Below, piece after piece: positions 13,911 to 24,007 of a stretch of DNA of 32,157 bases (position 1 is the first letter of the stretch; each line of letters opens with the position of its first letter). Below the pieces are notes generated by a model. The model made no database searches and was not told the origin of the DNA. It saw only the letters and a program-made list of their open reading frames with translations. The position numbers and the translations under genes are program-made. The DNA is from Bacteroidales bacterium (GTDB lineage Bacteria; Bacteroidota; Bacteroidia; Bacteroidales; UBA12170): positions 1-32,157 of the forward strand of contig JAOZUW010000019.1 of assembly GCA_029938465.1 (NCBI GenBank). The letters run 5' to 3'.

Positions 13911-16733
13911 ATGCAGGCTATTGATTTCTCAAAACTAAGTACCAAAGAATATATACTAATTAAGGATGCTCATATTCATAATTTAAAAAATATTGACGTG
14001 GCCATCCCTCGCAACCAGCTGGTTGTGATAACAGGATTAAGTGGTAGTGGGAAATCATCATTGGCTTTTGATACTTTATTTGCTGAAGGACAACGCCGAT
14101 ATGTAGAAAGTTTGAGTTCCTATGCAAGGCAATTTTTAGGCAGGATGGATAAACCCGAAGTGGAATATATCAAAGGTATCTCCCCTGCTATTGCCATCGA
14201 CCAAAAAGTAATATCCAGAAACCCACGCTCAACGGTAGGAACAACTACTGAAATATACGAATATCTTAAATTGCTCTTTGCACGAATAGGAAAAACCTAT
14301 TCGCCTATAAGTGGAAAAAGAGTAAAAAGACATAAGGTAAGCGATGTCATAGATTTTGTTTTACAATGGGAAGAAGGGCAAAAATTTATGGTAGCAGCTC
14401 CTTTGGACTTACCTAAAGATAGAAGCTTAGAAACTCAACTAAAACTATTGCAACAACAAGGTTACACTCGTATCAAACTTGGAAAAGGTGTACAAAACAT
14501 CAGTAATATTTTAGATGGACCAATACCTGTAAATCATAAAGACATTCATATTATCATTGATCGGTTGGCAGTAAAACATAATAGTGACTTCCAATTCCGC
14601 ATGTCTGACTCCGTACAAACTGCCTTTTACGAAGGAAAAGGAATATGCCATATTTATGAGATAGATGATCAAAATGAGATCATACATGAATTTTCTAATA
14701 AATTTGAACTGGATGGCATTATTTTTGAAGAACCAAACGTAAACCTTTTTACTTTTAATAATCCATATGGTGCTTGCAAACGCTGCGATGGATTTGGCAC
14801 CATTATAGGAATTGATCCCGACCTAGTCATTCCCAATAAGTCTCTTTCGGTATACGAAGAAGCTATTGCCTGTTGGAAAGGTGAAAAAATGGGAGAATGG
14901 AAAGATCAGCTCATTGTAAATGCTCATAAATTTGATTTTCCTATTCATCGACCAATATTAGAATTAACTAAGCAACAAAAAGCATTATTATGGTCAGGAA
15001 ATGAATTCTTTGAAGGAATAGATTCCTTTTTCAAAGAAGTGGAATCTCAAGCATATAAAATACAATATCGTGTGATGCTCTCGAGATATAGAGGTAAAAC
15101 CCTTTGTCCTGAATGCAATGGAACACGCCTTAGAAAAGATGCTTCCTATGTTTTAGTAAACGGGAAAAATATTCAAGAATTAGTTAAAATGCAACTTGAT
15201 GATTTGGATGTATTTATGCAAACCATACAACTTCAAGAATATGATAAAAAATTGAGTGAACGCATTTTTACAGAGATAAAGCGCCGGTTAAAAGTATTAT
15301 TAGATGTAGGCTTAGGCTACCTCACCTTAAACCGCCTATCGAATAGCCTATCAGGCGGCGAATCGCAAAGAATAAACCTAGCCACTTCATTAGGAAGCAA
15401 TTTAGTAGGCTCCATTTATATTCTTGACGAGCCATCCATTGGGCTACACAGCCGTGACAGTCAACAACTTATAAAAGTTTTAAAAAACTTAAGAGATTTA
15501 GGAAATACAGTTGTAGTGGTGGAGCACGATGAAGAAATGATCAAAGCTGCCGATCATATTATCGACTTAGGTCCATTTGCCGGTTATCAAGGAGGAGAAC
15601 TGATATTCTCCGGATCTTTAAGCGAGATTCTTAAAGAAAAAGAAGGTCTTACAGCACTCTATCTACAAGAGAAAATGAAAGTGGCCTCACTGGAATACAG
15701 CAGAAAATGGCGTGATTATATTGAAATTACTCAAGCAACTCAGAATAATTTAAAATCGCTTAACGTAAAATTTCCACTAAATAATTACACAGTAGTAACT
15801 GGTGTAAGTGGCTCTGGAAAAACTACTTTAGTAAAAAATATTTTATATGCAGCTCTAAAAAAGCATTTAGGTGGCTATGCTAAAAAAACAGGAAGCTTTG
15901 GACAACTTAAGGGCGATTTTAACCGTATCAGTGAAGTAGAACTTATTGATCAGAATCCCATTGGTCGATCCTCTAGAAGCAACCCAGCTACTTATGTAAA
16001 GGCATGGGATGATATCAGACAAATGTATGCCCAAGAGAAGTTAGCAAAAATGCGGGGATATAAACCTGGTTTTTTCTCTTTTAATGTCCCGGGTGGGCGA
16101 TGCGAAAGCTGCGAAGGAGAAGGTACCGTAAAAATAGAAATGCAATTTATGGCCGACATTAGCCTTTTATGTGAAGAATGTCATGGGAAAAGGTTCAAAG
16201 AGGAAGTATTAGATGTTAAAATGGCTGAAAAAAGTATTTTTGATCTTTTAGACATGACTATCAATCAGTCTTTGGATTTCTTTACGAAAAACCAAGCTCA
16301 ACATAACACCATGAAAAAGATAATCAGCAAACTACAGCCATTACAAGATGTGGGTTTGGGTTATTTAAAACTTGGGCAAGCTAGCAGTACTTTAAGTGGT
16401 GGTGAAGCACAAAGAATTAAACTGGCTTCCTATCTATCAAAAGGATTAAATATTGACCCTATTCTTTTTATCTTTGACGAACCCACTACGGGATTGCATT
16501 TTCATGATATCGATAAACTATTAAAAGCATTTTATGCTTTAATAGATCAAGGTCATTCCTTAATAGTTATAGAGCACAATTTGGATATGATTAAGAATGC
16601 CGATTGGGTTATCGATTTAGGACCCGAAGGTGGTGACTTAGGTGGAAAATTAGTTTTTGAAGGACTACCTATGGATTTAGTAAAAGCTGATACCTATACC
16701 GGGAAATCGTTAAAAGCACATTTGAAACTTTAG
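13911..16733 (+). CDS. Divergent UvrA paralogue (excinuclease ABC subunit A-like)
   Basis: Tandem ABC ATPase of the UvrA family, which scans DNA for damage and loads UvrB. The 940 residues are full length. Half one has Walker A GLSGSGKSS (42-50), a CKRC/CPEC zinc module (about 288 and 398) and the signature LSGGESQRI (about 480). Half two has Walker A GVSGSGKTT (about 630), the CESC...CEEC zinc module (about 731-760) and TLSGGEAQRIKLA (about 827). It is less like canonical UvrA than the second copy at 19068-21923. Its length argues against the short UvrA2 class that lacks the UvrB-binding region. Three overlapping ATGs (13903, 13907, 13911) lie in three frames; only the last is open. uvrD follows after 14 nt. 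Confidence 0.93.
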   Translation: MQAIDFSKLSTKEYILIKDAHIHNLKNIDVAIPRNQLVVITGLSGSGKSSLAFDTLFAEGQRRYVESLSSYARQFLGRMDKPEVEYIKGISPAIAIDQKVISRNPRSTVGTTTEIYEYLKLLFARIGKTYSPISGKRVKRHKVSDVIDFVLQWEEGQKFMVAAPLDLPKDRSLETQLKLLQQQGYTRIKLGKGVQNISNILDGPIPVNHKDIHIIIDRLAVKHNSDFQFRMSDSVQTAFYEGKGICHIYEIDDQNEIIHEFSNKFELDGIIFEEPNVNLFTFNNPYGACKRCDGFGTIIGIDPDLVIPNKSLSVYEEAIACWKGEKMGEWKDQLIVNAHKFDFPIHRPILELTKQQKALLWSGNEFFEGIDSFFKEVESQAYKIQYRVMLSRYRGKTLCPECNGTRLRKDASYVLVNGKNIQELVKMQLDDLDVFMQTIQLQEYDKKLSERIFTEIKRRLKVLLDVGLGYLTLNRLSNSLSGGESQRINLATSLGSNLVGSIYILDEPSIGLHSRDSQQLIKVLKNLRDLGNTVVVVEHDEEMIKAADHIIDLGPFAGYQGGELIFSGSLSEILKEKEGLTALYLQEKMKVASLEYSRKWRDYIEITQATQNNLKSLNVKFPLNNYTVVTGVSGSGKTTLVKNILYAALKKHLGGYAKKTGSFGQLKGDFNRISEVELIDQNPIGRSSRSNPATYVKAWDDIRQMYAQEKLAKMRGYKPGFFSFNVPGGRCESCEGEGTVKIEMQFMADISLLCEECHGKRFKEEVLDVKMAEKSIFDLLDMTINQSLDFFTKNQAQHNTMKKIISKLQPLQDVGLGYLKLGQASSTLSGGEAQRIKLASYLSKGLNIDPILFIFDEPTTGLHFHDIDKLLKAFYALIDQGHSLIVIEHNLDMIKNADWVIDLGPEGGDLGGKLVFEGLPMDLVKADTYTGKSLKAHLKL

Positions 16734-16747
16734 AATAAAACAAGATT

Positions 16748-19051
16748 TTGGAAAATATATTACAAGAATTAAACGATAAACAACGTGAAGCGGTAATAAA
16801 AACCGAAGGGCCTCTAATGGTAGTAGCCGGTGCAGGATCGGGCAAAACCCGTGTGCTCACCTATAGAATTGCCTATTTATTACAAAATGGAGTTGATCCT
16901 TTTCATATTCTATCTTTAACTTTCACCAACAAAGCTGCGCGGGAGATGAAAGGTCGAATTGGGAAATTAGTAGGCTGGTCGGGAGCAAGATCCTTATGGA
17001 TGGGCACTTTCCACTCCATCTTTGCTCGAATATTACGCATTGAATCCAATCACTTAGGCTTCCCTTCAAATTTTACCATTTACGACACAGATGATAGCAA
17101 AAGCTTAATGAAAAGCATTGTGAAATCCCAAAATCTCGATCCTAAGATCTATTTAGCCTCCTTTGTTTTAAGCCGAATATCATCAGCAAAAAATAATCTC
17201 ATCTCCGTAAAAGCCTATAAAGAAAATACCGAACTTACCAATCAAGACAAAAGCACTGGACGCCCACAAATTGCAATGCTATATGAATTGTACCAGCGGA
17301 AATTATTCCAATCAGCTGCCATGGATTTTGATGACCTACTTTTTAAGATAAACGTACTTTTTCGCGATCACCCAAGTGTATTACATAAATACCAACAAAA
17401 GTTTAAATATATTTTGGTTGATGAGTATCAAGATACCAACTTTTCGCAATACTTGATCGTGAAAAAACTAGCTGCTAATAATGAAAATGTATGCGTAGTA
17501 GGTGACGATGCACAAAGTATTTATGCTTTTCGTGGCGCGAATATTGAAAATATCATCAACTTTCAAAAAGATTATCCCAGTTTAGTTACTGTGAAGCTAG
17601 AACAAAACTACCGATCTACTCAAAATATTGTAAATGCTGCCAACACAGTAATACACAATAATAAATCGCAAATTTTTAAGAAAGTTTGGACCGAAAATCC
17701 CATAGGAGAAAAGATAAAACTTCTGAGGGCATCCAGCGACAGAGAAGAAGGAAATATGGTAGCACATCAGATATTCCAAGATCATAGAAACGAACAAGTT
17801 GCATTGGATGCCTTTGCAGTTCTTTACCGTACCAATGCACAATCACGCTCTATTGAAGAGGCACTAAGAAAACTCAATCTCCCCTACCGGATATTTGGAG
17901 GTCTTTCGTTCTACAAACGAAAAGAAATAAAAGATTTGTTGGCCTATTTTCGTTTAAGTATTAACCTTACTGATGAAGAAGCACTTAAAAGAATTATCAA
18001 CTACCCTGCTCGTGGAATAGGTAAAACCACTTTAGATAAAATACAAATTGCTTCAGCTAAAAATGCCATTCCAATTTGGGAAGTATTAATGCAAATAAAT
18101 GATTTATCCTTAGAAATCAACTCCGGCACACGAAACCGATTGAAGGAATTTGCAAATATGATTAGTAGTTTTAGAGCTCAAATGAGTAAATTGAACGCCT
18201 ATGATCTAGCACAAGAGATAGGAAAGTCAACCGGCTTATTATCTGAGCTATACAAAGACAAAACACCTGAAGGAGTAGGTCGATTTGAGAATATTGAAGA
18301 ATTGATGAGCGGAATAAAAGAGTTTGTAGAAAGTGAGGTGACAGAAACTGAACTTCACGAGCAAAAACTACGCACCTTAGATGAATATATGCAGGATATT
18401 GCTTTACTCACCGATGCCGATGAAAACGATAAAGATGATAAACCTAAAGTTTCTTTAATGACTATTCATCAAGCCAAAGGATTAGAATTTCCTTTTGTTC
18501 ATATTGTTGGGGTAGAAGAAAATCTATTCCCATCTATGATGTCATTGCAATCACGCGCTGACTTAGAAGAAGAGCGTCGTCTTTTTTATGTAGCCTTAAC
18601 TCGTGCCGAAAGAAAAGTAAGTATTTCCTATGCAGAAACCCGATACAAATGGGGGAAATTGGATTTTTGTGAGCCCAGCCGCTTTATTGATGAAATAGAA
18701 GAACAATATATGGATATGCCCCGCAAGCCCAATTTCACCTTTGACAATAGATCTAAAACTATGGGTGGTGGTATTAGAATAAAAGCTCGTACCGTTTCTG
18801 AAAAACCAAAAAGAACAAGCTATAAAAAAATAGAAAGCACAACAAGCAATGTGGTTAACAGACCCACTTCTTCACATCAAGCCAGCAATCCTGATGATAT
18901 TCAAATAGGCATGCAAGTAGAACATCAACGTTTTGGAAAAGGTGAGGTATTACAAATGGAAGGTGTAGGTTCTAATAAAAAAGCCAAAGTAAAGTTTAAA
19001 GATGGTACTAAACAATTAATTCTGCGTTTTGCAAGACTGAGAGTGGTATAA
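16748..19051 (+). CDS. uvrD: UvrD/PcrA-type SF1 DNA helicase with TTG start
   Basis: 3'-5' DNA helicase that removes the excised oligonucleotide and UvrC in excision repair and acts in mismatch repair and transcription-repair coupling. The 767 residues show all SF1A motifs in order: Q motif LNDKQREAV (8-16), Walker A AGAGSGKTR, TFTNKAAREM, DEYQDTNFSQY, GDDAQSIYAFRGA, QNYRST, LYRTNAQSR, TIHQAKGLEFPFV and VALTRAERK. The last 50 residues (QVEHQRFGKGEVLQMEGVG...KQLILRFARL) match the PcrA C-terminal module that contacts RNA polymerase. The start is TTG: an in-frame stop lies at 16736-16738, and the first ATG falls just before Walker A and would drop the Q motif. It follows the uvrA paralogue by 14 nt and converges on the canonical uvrA 16 nt away. 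Confidence 0.95.
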   Translation: MENILQELNDKQREAVIKTEGPLMVVAGAGSGKTRVLTYRIAYLLQNGVDPFHILSLTFTNKAAREMKGRIGKLVGWSGARSLWMGTFHSIFARILRIESNHLGFPSNFTIYDTDDSKSLMKSIVKSQNLDPKIYLASFVLSRISSAKNNLISVKAYKENTELTNQDKSTGRPQIAMLYELYQRKLFQSAAMDFDDLLFKINVLFRDHPSVLHKYQQKFKYILVDEYQDTNFSQYLIVKKLAANNENVCVVGDDAQSIYAFRGANIENIINFQKDYPSLVTVKLEQNYRSTQNIVNAANTVIHNNKSQIFKKVWTENPIGEKIKLLRASSDREEGNMVAHQIFQDHRNEQVALDAFAVLYRTNAQSRSIEEALRKLNLPYRIFGGLSFYKRKEIKDLLAYFRLSINLTDEEALKRIINYPARGIGKTTLDKIQIASAKNAIPIWEVLMQINDLSLEINSGTRNRLKEFANMISSFRAQMSKLNAYDLAQEIGKSTGLLSELYKDKTPEGVGRFENIEELMSGIKEFVESEVTETELHEQKLRTLDEYMQDIALLTDADENDKDDKPKVSLMTIHQAKGLEFPFVHIVGVEENLFPSMMSLQSRADLEEERRLFYVALTRAERKVSISYAETRYKWGKLDFCEPSRFIDEIEEQYMDMPRKPNFTFDNRSKTMGGGIRIKARTVSEKPKRTSYKKIESTTSNVVNRPTSSHQASNPDDIQIGMQVEHQRFGKGEVLQMEGVGSNKKAKVKFKDGTKQLILRFARLRVV

Positions 19052-19067
19052 CAACCACTTACTATAA

Positions 19068-21923
19068 TTATTTCAACGCATCTGCCAAAAACGAAGCAGT
19101 GTAGCCTTTCTTTTGTTTAATAATTTCTTCAGGAGTACCCTGAGCCAAAATATAACCTCCTTCTTCACCTCCTTCGGGGCCCAAATCAATAATATGATCG
19201 GCTACTTTTATCACTTCCATATTATGCTCAATCACTAGAATAGTATTTCCTTTATTCACTAATCGATTTAATACTTCCAGTAAAACGCGAACATCTTCAA
19301 AGTGTAAACCGGTTGTAGGTTCATCAAGAATATAGAGCGTTTTTCCTGTAGATTTTTTTGCCAATTCCGAAGCTAATTTTACACGTTGAGCTTCGCCCCC
19401 ACTCAAAGTAGTAGATTGCTGGCCAAGAGTAATATAGCCCATCCCCACTTCACGCAGGGTTTTTAATTTTCGTTTGATATTTGGTATCTTTTCAAAGAAC
19501 TCCTCTGCTTGTTCAATGGTCATATCCAATACATCATTTATAGATTTTCCTTTATACCTAATTTCTAATGTTTCTCTATTATACCGCTTACCTTGACATT
19601 CTTCGCAACCAACCAATACATCGGGTAAAAAATTCATTTCAACCAATTTCACTCCAGCACCTTTACATGTTTCGCAACGACCTCCTTTTACATTAAACGA
19701 AAAACGTCCAGGCTTATATGCTCGTATTTTTGCCTCAGGAACCAATACGAAAAGTTTTCTTATCTCGTCAAAAACCTTTGTATAAGTAGCTGGATTGGAA
19801 CGCGGAGTTCTTCCAATTGGAGATTGATCAATTTCAATAACCTTATCAATTTTCTCTATTCCATGAATAGATTTATAAGCTAAAGGCTTTTTAACAGAAT
19901 GGTATAAATTTTGACTTATCAGTGGATATAAAGTTTCATTAATCAAAGTGGATTTTCCACTACCCGATACACCCGTTATACATATAAGCTTGCCTAAAGG
20001 TATTTCCAAATCTACCTTTTTCAAGTTATTACCTGCGGCTCCTTTTAAAAGAATATGATTGCCGTTACCCTCTCTTCTATATTTGGGTATTTCAATTTTT
20101 CTTGTACCTCGCAAATATTCACAAGTCAAAGTATCGCATAAATGCATTTCACCTGGAGCTCCCTGAGCTACTATTTGACCACCATGAACACCTGCTCCAG
20201 GACCCATATCAATAACTTCGTCAGCAGCACGCATCATGTCTTCATCATGCTCCACCACAATAACTGAGTTTCCCACATCTCTAAGATTCTTTAGAGAACG
20301 TATTAGTCGCTGGTTATCACGCTGATGCAAACCAATACTTGGTTCATCCAGTATATATAAAACACCTTGAAGTTGAGAACCAATTTGCGTAGCCAAACGA
20401 ATCCGCTGTGCCTCTCCACCTGATAAGCTTCGTGCCGATCGATTCAAGGATAGATAACCTAATCCTACATCTAGTAAAAATTTCATTCGAACCTTAACTT
20501 CGCGTAAAATCTCCATAGCTATTTTAGCTTCACGCTTGTTAGATTCCAGTTTTAATTCTCTTACCCAAATATCTAATTTTTTAATATCCATTGCAGCTAA
20601 TTCTGCAATATTCTTATTATGGAATTTAAACCACAGCGATTCTTTCTTTAAGCGAGTTCCTTCACAAACCGGGCAATTCACACGATTCATAAAGCTTGCA
20701 GCCCATCTCTTTATTGATTCGGAGGATGAATTTTCATTTTGACTATTTATAAAATTCACTATTCCTTCGAAACTGATACTGTAATCAGAGGTTACACCAA
20801 GCGACTCTTTATATATTCTAATATTTTCCGTCGACCCATACAAAATGGTTTGAATAGCTTCTCCAGAGAATTCTTTTATAGGCGTATCTAAATTGAACTT
20901 ATATTTTTGACCAATAGCTTCCAGCTGATTGAAAATCCATGAACTTTTATAGTCCCCTACAACAGCTATTCCACCTTTGCGAATACTTAAATTCTTATCA
21001 GGAAATATCTTATCAACATCAATCTCTGAGATATTTCCTAAACCATTGCAATGCGGACAAGCACCATAAGGAGAGTTAAAAGAAAAAGTATTGGGTTCTG
21101 GCTCATCATAGGCCATTCCAGATGCAGGACACATCAATTGCTTACTTAAAAAGCGTACTTCATTAGTCTCCATTTCCCAAACCAATAAACTGCTTTTCCC
21201 TATATTTAAAGCAGTTTCAACAGATTTTTGCAAGCGTGGTATATATTTTTCATTTACTTTAAGTTTATCAATAACTACTTCCACATCATGCACTTTATAC
21301 CTATCAAGTTGCATCCCAGGATACACCTCTTCCATCTCCCCATCTATTCGCACACTTAAATATCCTAAGCGTCTGATTTTTTCAAAAAGCTCCCTATAAT
21401 GACCTTTTCGCCCTTTTACCATAGGAGCCAAAATAGCTATTTTCTTATCCTCAAAATGCGCTACAATAAGCTTAATGATTTGCTCATTAGTATATTTTAC
21501 CATTTCCTCACCGGTTTCGAAACTATAGGCTGTAGCTGCTCTTGCATATAATAATCTAAGGAAATCATAAACCTCAGTGATGGTACCCACTGTAGATCGG
21601 GGATTTTTATTGGTAGACTTCTGCTCAATAGAGATTACTGGACTTAATCCGCGAATCTCATCCACATCTGGTCTTTCCATATTACCCATAAACTGCCTGG
21701 CATAAGCTTTGAAAGTCTCCAAATAACGCCGCTGTCCTTCAGCATAAATAGTATCAAAAGCCAGCGAAGACTTCCCGCTTCCACTTAAACCAGTCAGTAC
21801 CACCAATTTATCACGAGGTATTTTTATATCTACATCATCCAAATTATGAACACGAGCTCCATATACTTCAATATATTCTTGCTCTTGCTTCCTGTTATTA
21901 TGCTCTGGGTTTTTTGAACTCAT
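19068..21923 (-). CDS. uvrA: Excinuclease ABC subunit A, canonical UvrA
   Basis: DNA damage sensor of nucleotide excision repair; a dimer loads UvrB at lesions. At 951 residues it is close to canonical copies, with a hydrophilic N-terminal extension of about 17 residues. Walker A GLSGSGKSS is at about 45-53, with the UvrB-binding region after it. Zinc modules are CPHC...CPVC in half one and CETC...CEECQGKRYNRETLEIRYKGK in half two. Signatures are SLSGGEAQRIRLATQIGS and TLSGGEAQRVKLASELAKKS, with Walker B LYILDEPSIGLHQRD and LYILDEPTTGLHFED. The last phrases match E. coli-type UvrA closely, so this is the main repair copy. No uvrB or uvrC is in the window. Confidence 0.97.
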   Translation of the reverse strand: MSSKNPEHNNRKQEQEYIEVYGARVHNLDDVDIKIPRDKLVVLTGLSGSGKSSLAFDTIYAEGQRRYLETFKAYARQFMGNMERPDVDEIRGLSPVISIEQKSTNKNPRSTVGTITEVYDFLRLLYARAATAYSFETGEEMVKYTNEQIIKLIVAHFEDKKIAILAPMVKGRKGHYRELFEKIRRLGYLSVRIDGEMEEVYPGMQLDRYKVHDVEVVIDKLKVNEKYIPRLQKSVETALNIGKSSLLVWEMETNEVRFLSKQLMCPASGMAYDEPEPNTFSFNSPYGACPHCNGLGNISEIDVDKIFPDKNLSIRKGGIAVVGDYKSSWIFNQLEAIGQKYKFNLDTPIKEFSGEAIQTILYGSTENIRIYKESLGVTSDYSISFEGIVNFINSQNENSSSESIKRWAASFMNRVNCPVCEGTRLKKESLWFKFHNKNIAELAAMDIKKLDIWVRELKLESNKREAKIAMEILREVKVRMKFLLDVGLGYLSLNRSARSLSGGEAQRIRLATQIGSQLQGVLYILDEPSIGLHQRDNQRLIRSLKNLRDVGNSVIVVEHDEDMMRAADEVIDMGPGAGVHGGQIVAQGAPGEMHLCDTLTCEYLRGTRKIEIPKYRREGNGNHILLKGAAGNNLKKVDLEIPLGKLICITGVSGSGKSTLINETLYPLISQNLYHSVKKPLAYKSIHGIEKIDKVIEIDQSPIGRTPRSNPATYTKVFDEIRKLFVLVPEAKIRAYKPGRFSFNVKGGRCETCKGAGVKLVEMNFLPDVLVGCEECQGKRYNRETLEIRYKGKSINDVLDMTIEQAEEFFEKIPNIKRKLKTLREVGMGYITLGQQSTTLSGGEAQRVKLASELAKKSTGKTLYILDEPTTGLHFEDVRVLLEVLNRLVNKGNTILVIEHNMEVIKVADHIIDLGPEGGEEGGYILAQGTPEEIIKQKKGYTASFLADALK

Positions 21924-22147
21924 AAATAATTAGATATAAAAAATTAGCCTGCAAAAATGCAAAAAATATCTCACAAAAATTCATAAGAATCCAAAAAAAA
22001 CAGAAGTATTTCGTCTTCATCAATATACTATTATCCGATTTTTAACTGCAAAAAGAAACTTATATTAATAATACTTTTATTGATCTAATCAATTGATAAA
22101 AAAAACATCACATATGGGGATTGATAATGTTTCAGAAAATACCTTTC

Positions 22148-22179
22148 TTTGTAGCATTACAAAAAATACTTGTATTTTG
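22148..22179 (+). promoter_or_regulatory. Putative promoter of the CDF-ZIP unit
   Basis: TTTG (22148-22151), 21 nt, then TATTTTG (22173-22179), one base short of the TAnnTTTG consensus. It implies a very short leader before the ATG at 22193 and places the upstream ATG at 22121 outside the transcript. Confidence 0.4.
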
Positions 22180-22192
22180 TATAAATAGAAAT

Positions 22193-23104
22193 ATGTCAGA
22201 CCATCACCATCATCATCAAGAAGATTTAAGAGGTAAAAAACTACTTTGGGTAGCTATCTTAAATTTATCCATCACTCTTGTCCAAATAATTGGAGGATTT
22301 ATCTCAAATAGTCTTTCGTTATTATCTGATGCTTTGCATAATCTTGGCGACTCTTCTGCTATTTTTATTGCATTTTTAGCTGGAAAAAAAAGCCGCAAAA
22401 AACCTAATGAACATCGAACCTTTGGATATAAAAGAATCGAGATATTAGCTGCACTATTCAATGCAGTTGTGCTCATATCTATTTGCATATTTTTGTTTTT
22501 TGAAGCCTATGAAAGATTTGTAAATCCTGAACCCATAAAAGGATTGATTATGTTTGTAGTGGCTAGCTTTGGCTTATTAGCTAATTTAATTTCTGTATTT
22601 GTTTTAAATAAAGATAAAGATCATAATCTTAATATAAAAGCAGCATATCTACATTTAATGGGCGACACCCTTTCATCGGTAGCTGTTATATTTGGAGGTA
22701 TTGCCATTTGGCTTTACGATATATACTGGATAGACCCATTGATTACGGTACTAGTAGGAATCTATATCATATATCATACTTGGGGAGTGATTAAGCAAAC
22801 TATTGATATATTGATGCAATCTGCGCCTACCGAAATCGATCTAAAAGAGATAAAAAACAAAGTTGAAAGCTTGAAGGATGTTGAAAATATTCATCATATA
22901 CATTTATGGAAATTAGATGACAAACAAATACATCTAGAAGCCCATATTAATATTAAACACAATATTGATATGGAAGGAATGATGATTATAAAAGATAAGA
23001 TTGAAAATTTATTAAAGGAGCAATTCTCCATTCAGCATATTACCTTACAAATTGAGTATAAATCTTGTGCTGAGATGAAAGAGTTGATCTCTGAGTCCTT
23101 CTAA
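22193..23104 (+). CDS. Cation diffusion facilitator (CzcD/ZitB-type) metal exporter
   Basis: Inner-membrane proton-coupled exporter, most likely for zinc. I chose the ATG at 22193 (303 residues) over the one at 22121 because the extra 24 residues are atypical and a promoter-like element lies between the two. The new N-terminus MSDHHHHHQED is a His-rich metal-binding lead. Six hydrophobic segments follow. Metal-site motifs are HNLGD in helix 2 and HLMGD in helix 5 (HxxxD in each, as in zinc-selective members). A cytosolic C-terminal domain with DVENIHHIHLWKLDD and IHLEAHI is the usual ferredoxin-like regulatory fold. The ZIP gene starts 24 nt downstream, so the pair is probably co-transcribed. 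Confidence 0.92.
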   Translation: MSDHHHHHQEDLRGKKLLWVAILNLSITLVQIIGGFISNSLSLLSDALHNLGDSSAIFIAFLAGKKSRKKPNEHRTFGYKRIEILAALFNAVVLISICIFLFFEAYERFVNPEPIKGLIMFVVASFGLLANLISVFVLNKDKDHNLNIKAAYLHLMGDTLSSVAVIFGGIAIWLYDIYWIDPLITVLVGIYIIYHTWGVIKQTIDILMQSAPTEIDLKEIKNKVESLKDVENIHHIHLWKLDDKQIHLEAHINIKHNIDMEGMMIIKDKIENLLKEQFSIQHITLQIEYKSCAEMKELISESF

Positions 23105-23128
23105 AAACTGATTTAATAATTTATACTA

Positions 23129-23944
23129 ATGGAACTAGATAATGTTTTATTTGCCTTTGCTTTAACGCTTTTCGCCGGTCTTTCCACAGGAATAGGGAGT
23201 GCATTAGCTTTCTTTACCAAACGTACCAATACAGAGTTTTTATCTATATCTCTAGGCTTTTCAGCTGGTGTAATGATTTATGTCTCTTTTGTTGAAATTT
23301 TAACCAAAGCCAAAGATATTTTAATAGTCAGTCATGGAGAGAGACTAGGATACTGGTATACTGTGCTGGCTTTTTTTGGAGGAATACTAATTATTGCCAT
23401 CATAGATAGGTTAATACCCTCCTATGAAAACCCCCATGAGATACATAGTATTGAAGAGATTGACGAAGCAGAGAAAAATATTTCAAAACAAAGGAATTTG
23501 ATGCGCATGGGGCTATTCTCAGCATTAGCTATTGCCATTCATAATTTCCCTGAAGGTATGGCCACTTTTGCAGCAGGACTGGCAGATCCCAGTATTGCCA
23601 TTCCAATTGCTGTAGCCATAGCTATTCACAATATCCCCGAAGGTATTGCTGTTTCAATACCTGTGTATTATGCCACAGGAAATAGAAAAAAAGCTTTTAT
23701 CCTCTCTTTTTTATCCGGTTTGGCGGAGCCTATTGGTGCCCTTATAGGATATTTTTTACTTCGGCAATTTTTTAGTGATACTCTTTTTGGTGTATTGTTT
23801 GCTTCGGTGGCAGGAATTATGGTTTTTATTTCTTTAGATGAGCTTTTACCCACTGCTGAGAAATATGGCAAGCACCACTCTGCTATTTATGGATTAATTG
23901 CCGGAATGGCAGTAATGGCCATTAGTTTACTATTGTTTGTTTAA
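23129..23944 (+). CDS. zupT: ZIP family metal importer (ZupT type)
   Basis: Inner-membrane importer of divalent metal (zinc, and often iron or manganese in this family). The 271 residues have about eight hydrophobic segments. The family metal-path motifs are both present: AIHNFPEGMATFAAGL and AIHNIPEGIAVSIPVYYATG, each with His, Asn and Glu on helices 4 and 5. GLAEPIGALIGYFLL and ISLDELLP complete the typical ZupT pattern. A short charged cytosolic loop (about residues 100-122) contains His and Glu. Together with the upstream exporter the unit carries opposite transport directions. No metal-responsive regulator adjoins it, and no clear terminator follows. Confidence 0.92.
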   Translation: MELDNVLFAFALTLFAGLSTGIGSALAFFTKRTNTEFLSISLGFSAGVMIYVSFVEILTKAKDILIVSHGERLGYWYTVLAFFGGILIIAIIDRLIPSYENPHEIHSIEEIDEAEKNISKQRNLMRMGLFSALAIAIHNFPEGMATFAAGLADPSIAIPIAVAIAIHNIPEGIAVSIPVYYATGNRKKAFILSFLSGLAEPIGALIGYFLLRQFFSDTLFGVLFASVAGIMVFISLDELLPTAEKYGKHHSAIYGLIAGMAVMAISLLLFV

Positions 23945-23975
23945 CACCATATATCCACAAGATTTTATTGATTTG

Positions 23976-24007
23976 ATTGCGAATTAACAAAGAATTGATT
24001 ATCTTTG
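23976..24007 (+). promoter_or_regulatory. Putative promoter of the zinc-ribbon protein gene
   Basis: ATTG (23976-23979), 20 nt, then TATCTTTG (24000-24007), a full match to the -7 consensus with a near match at -33. It would give a leader of about 80 nt and separates this gene from the CDF-ZIP unit. Confidence 0.5.

Noticed and set aside
22121-22192. Upstream ATG for the CDF exporter, adding 24 residues
   Set aside because: The extension is hydrophobic and atypical, and a promoter-like element (22148-22179) lies inside it; the ATG before the His-rich lead fits the family better.
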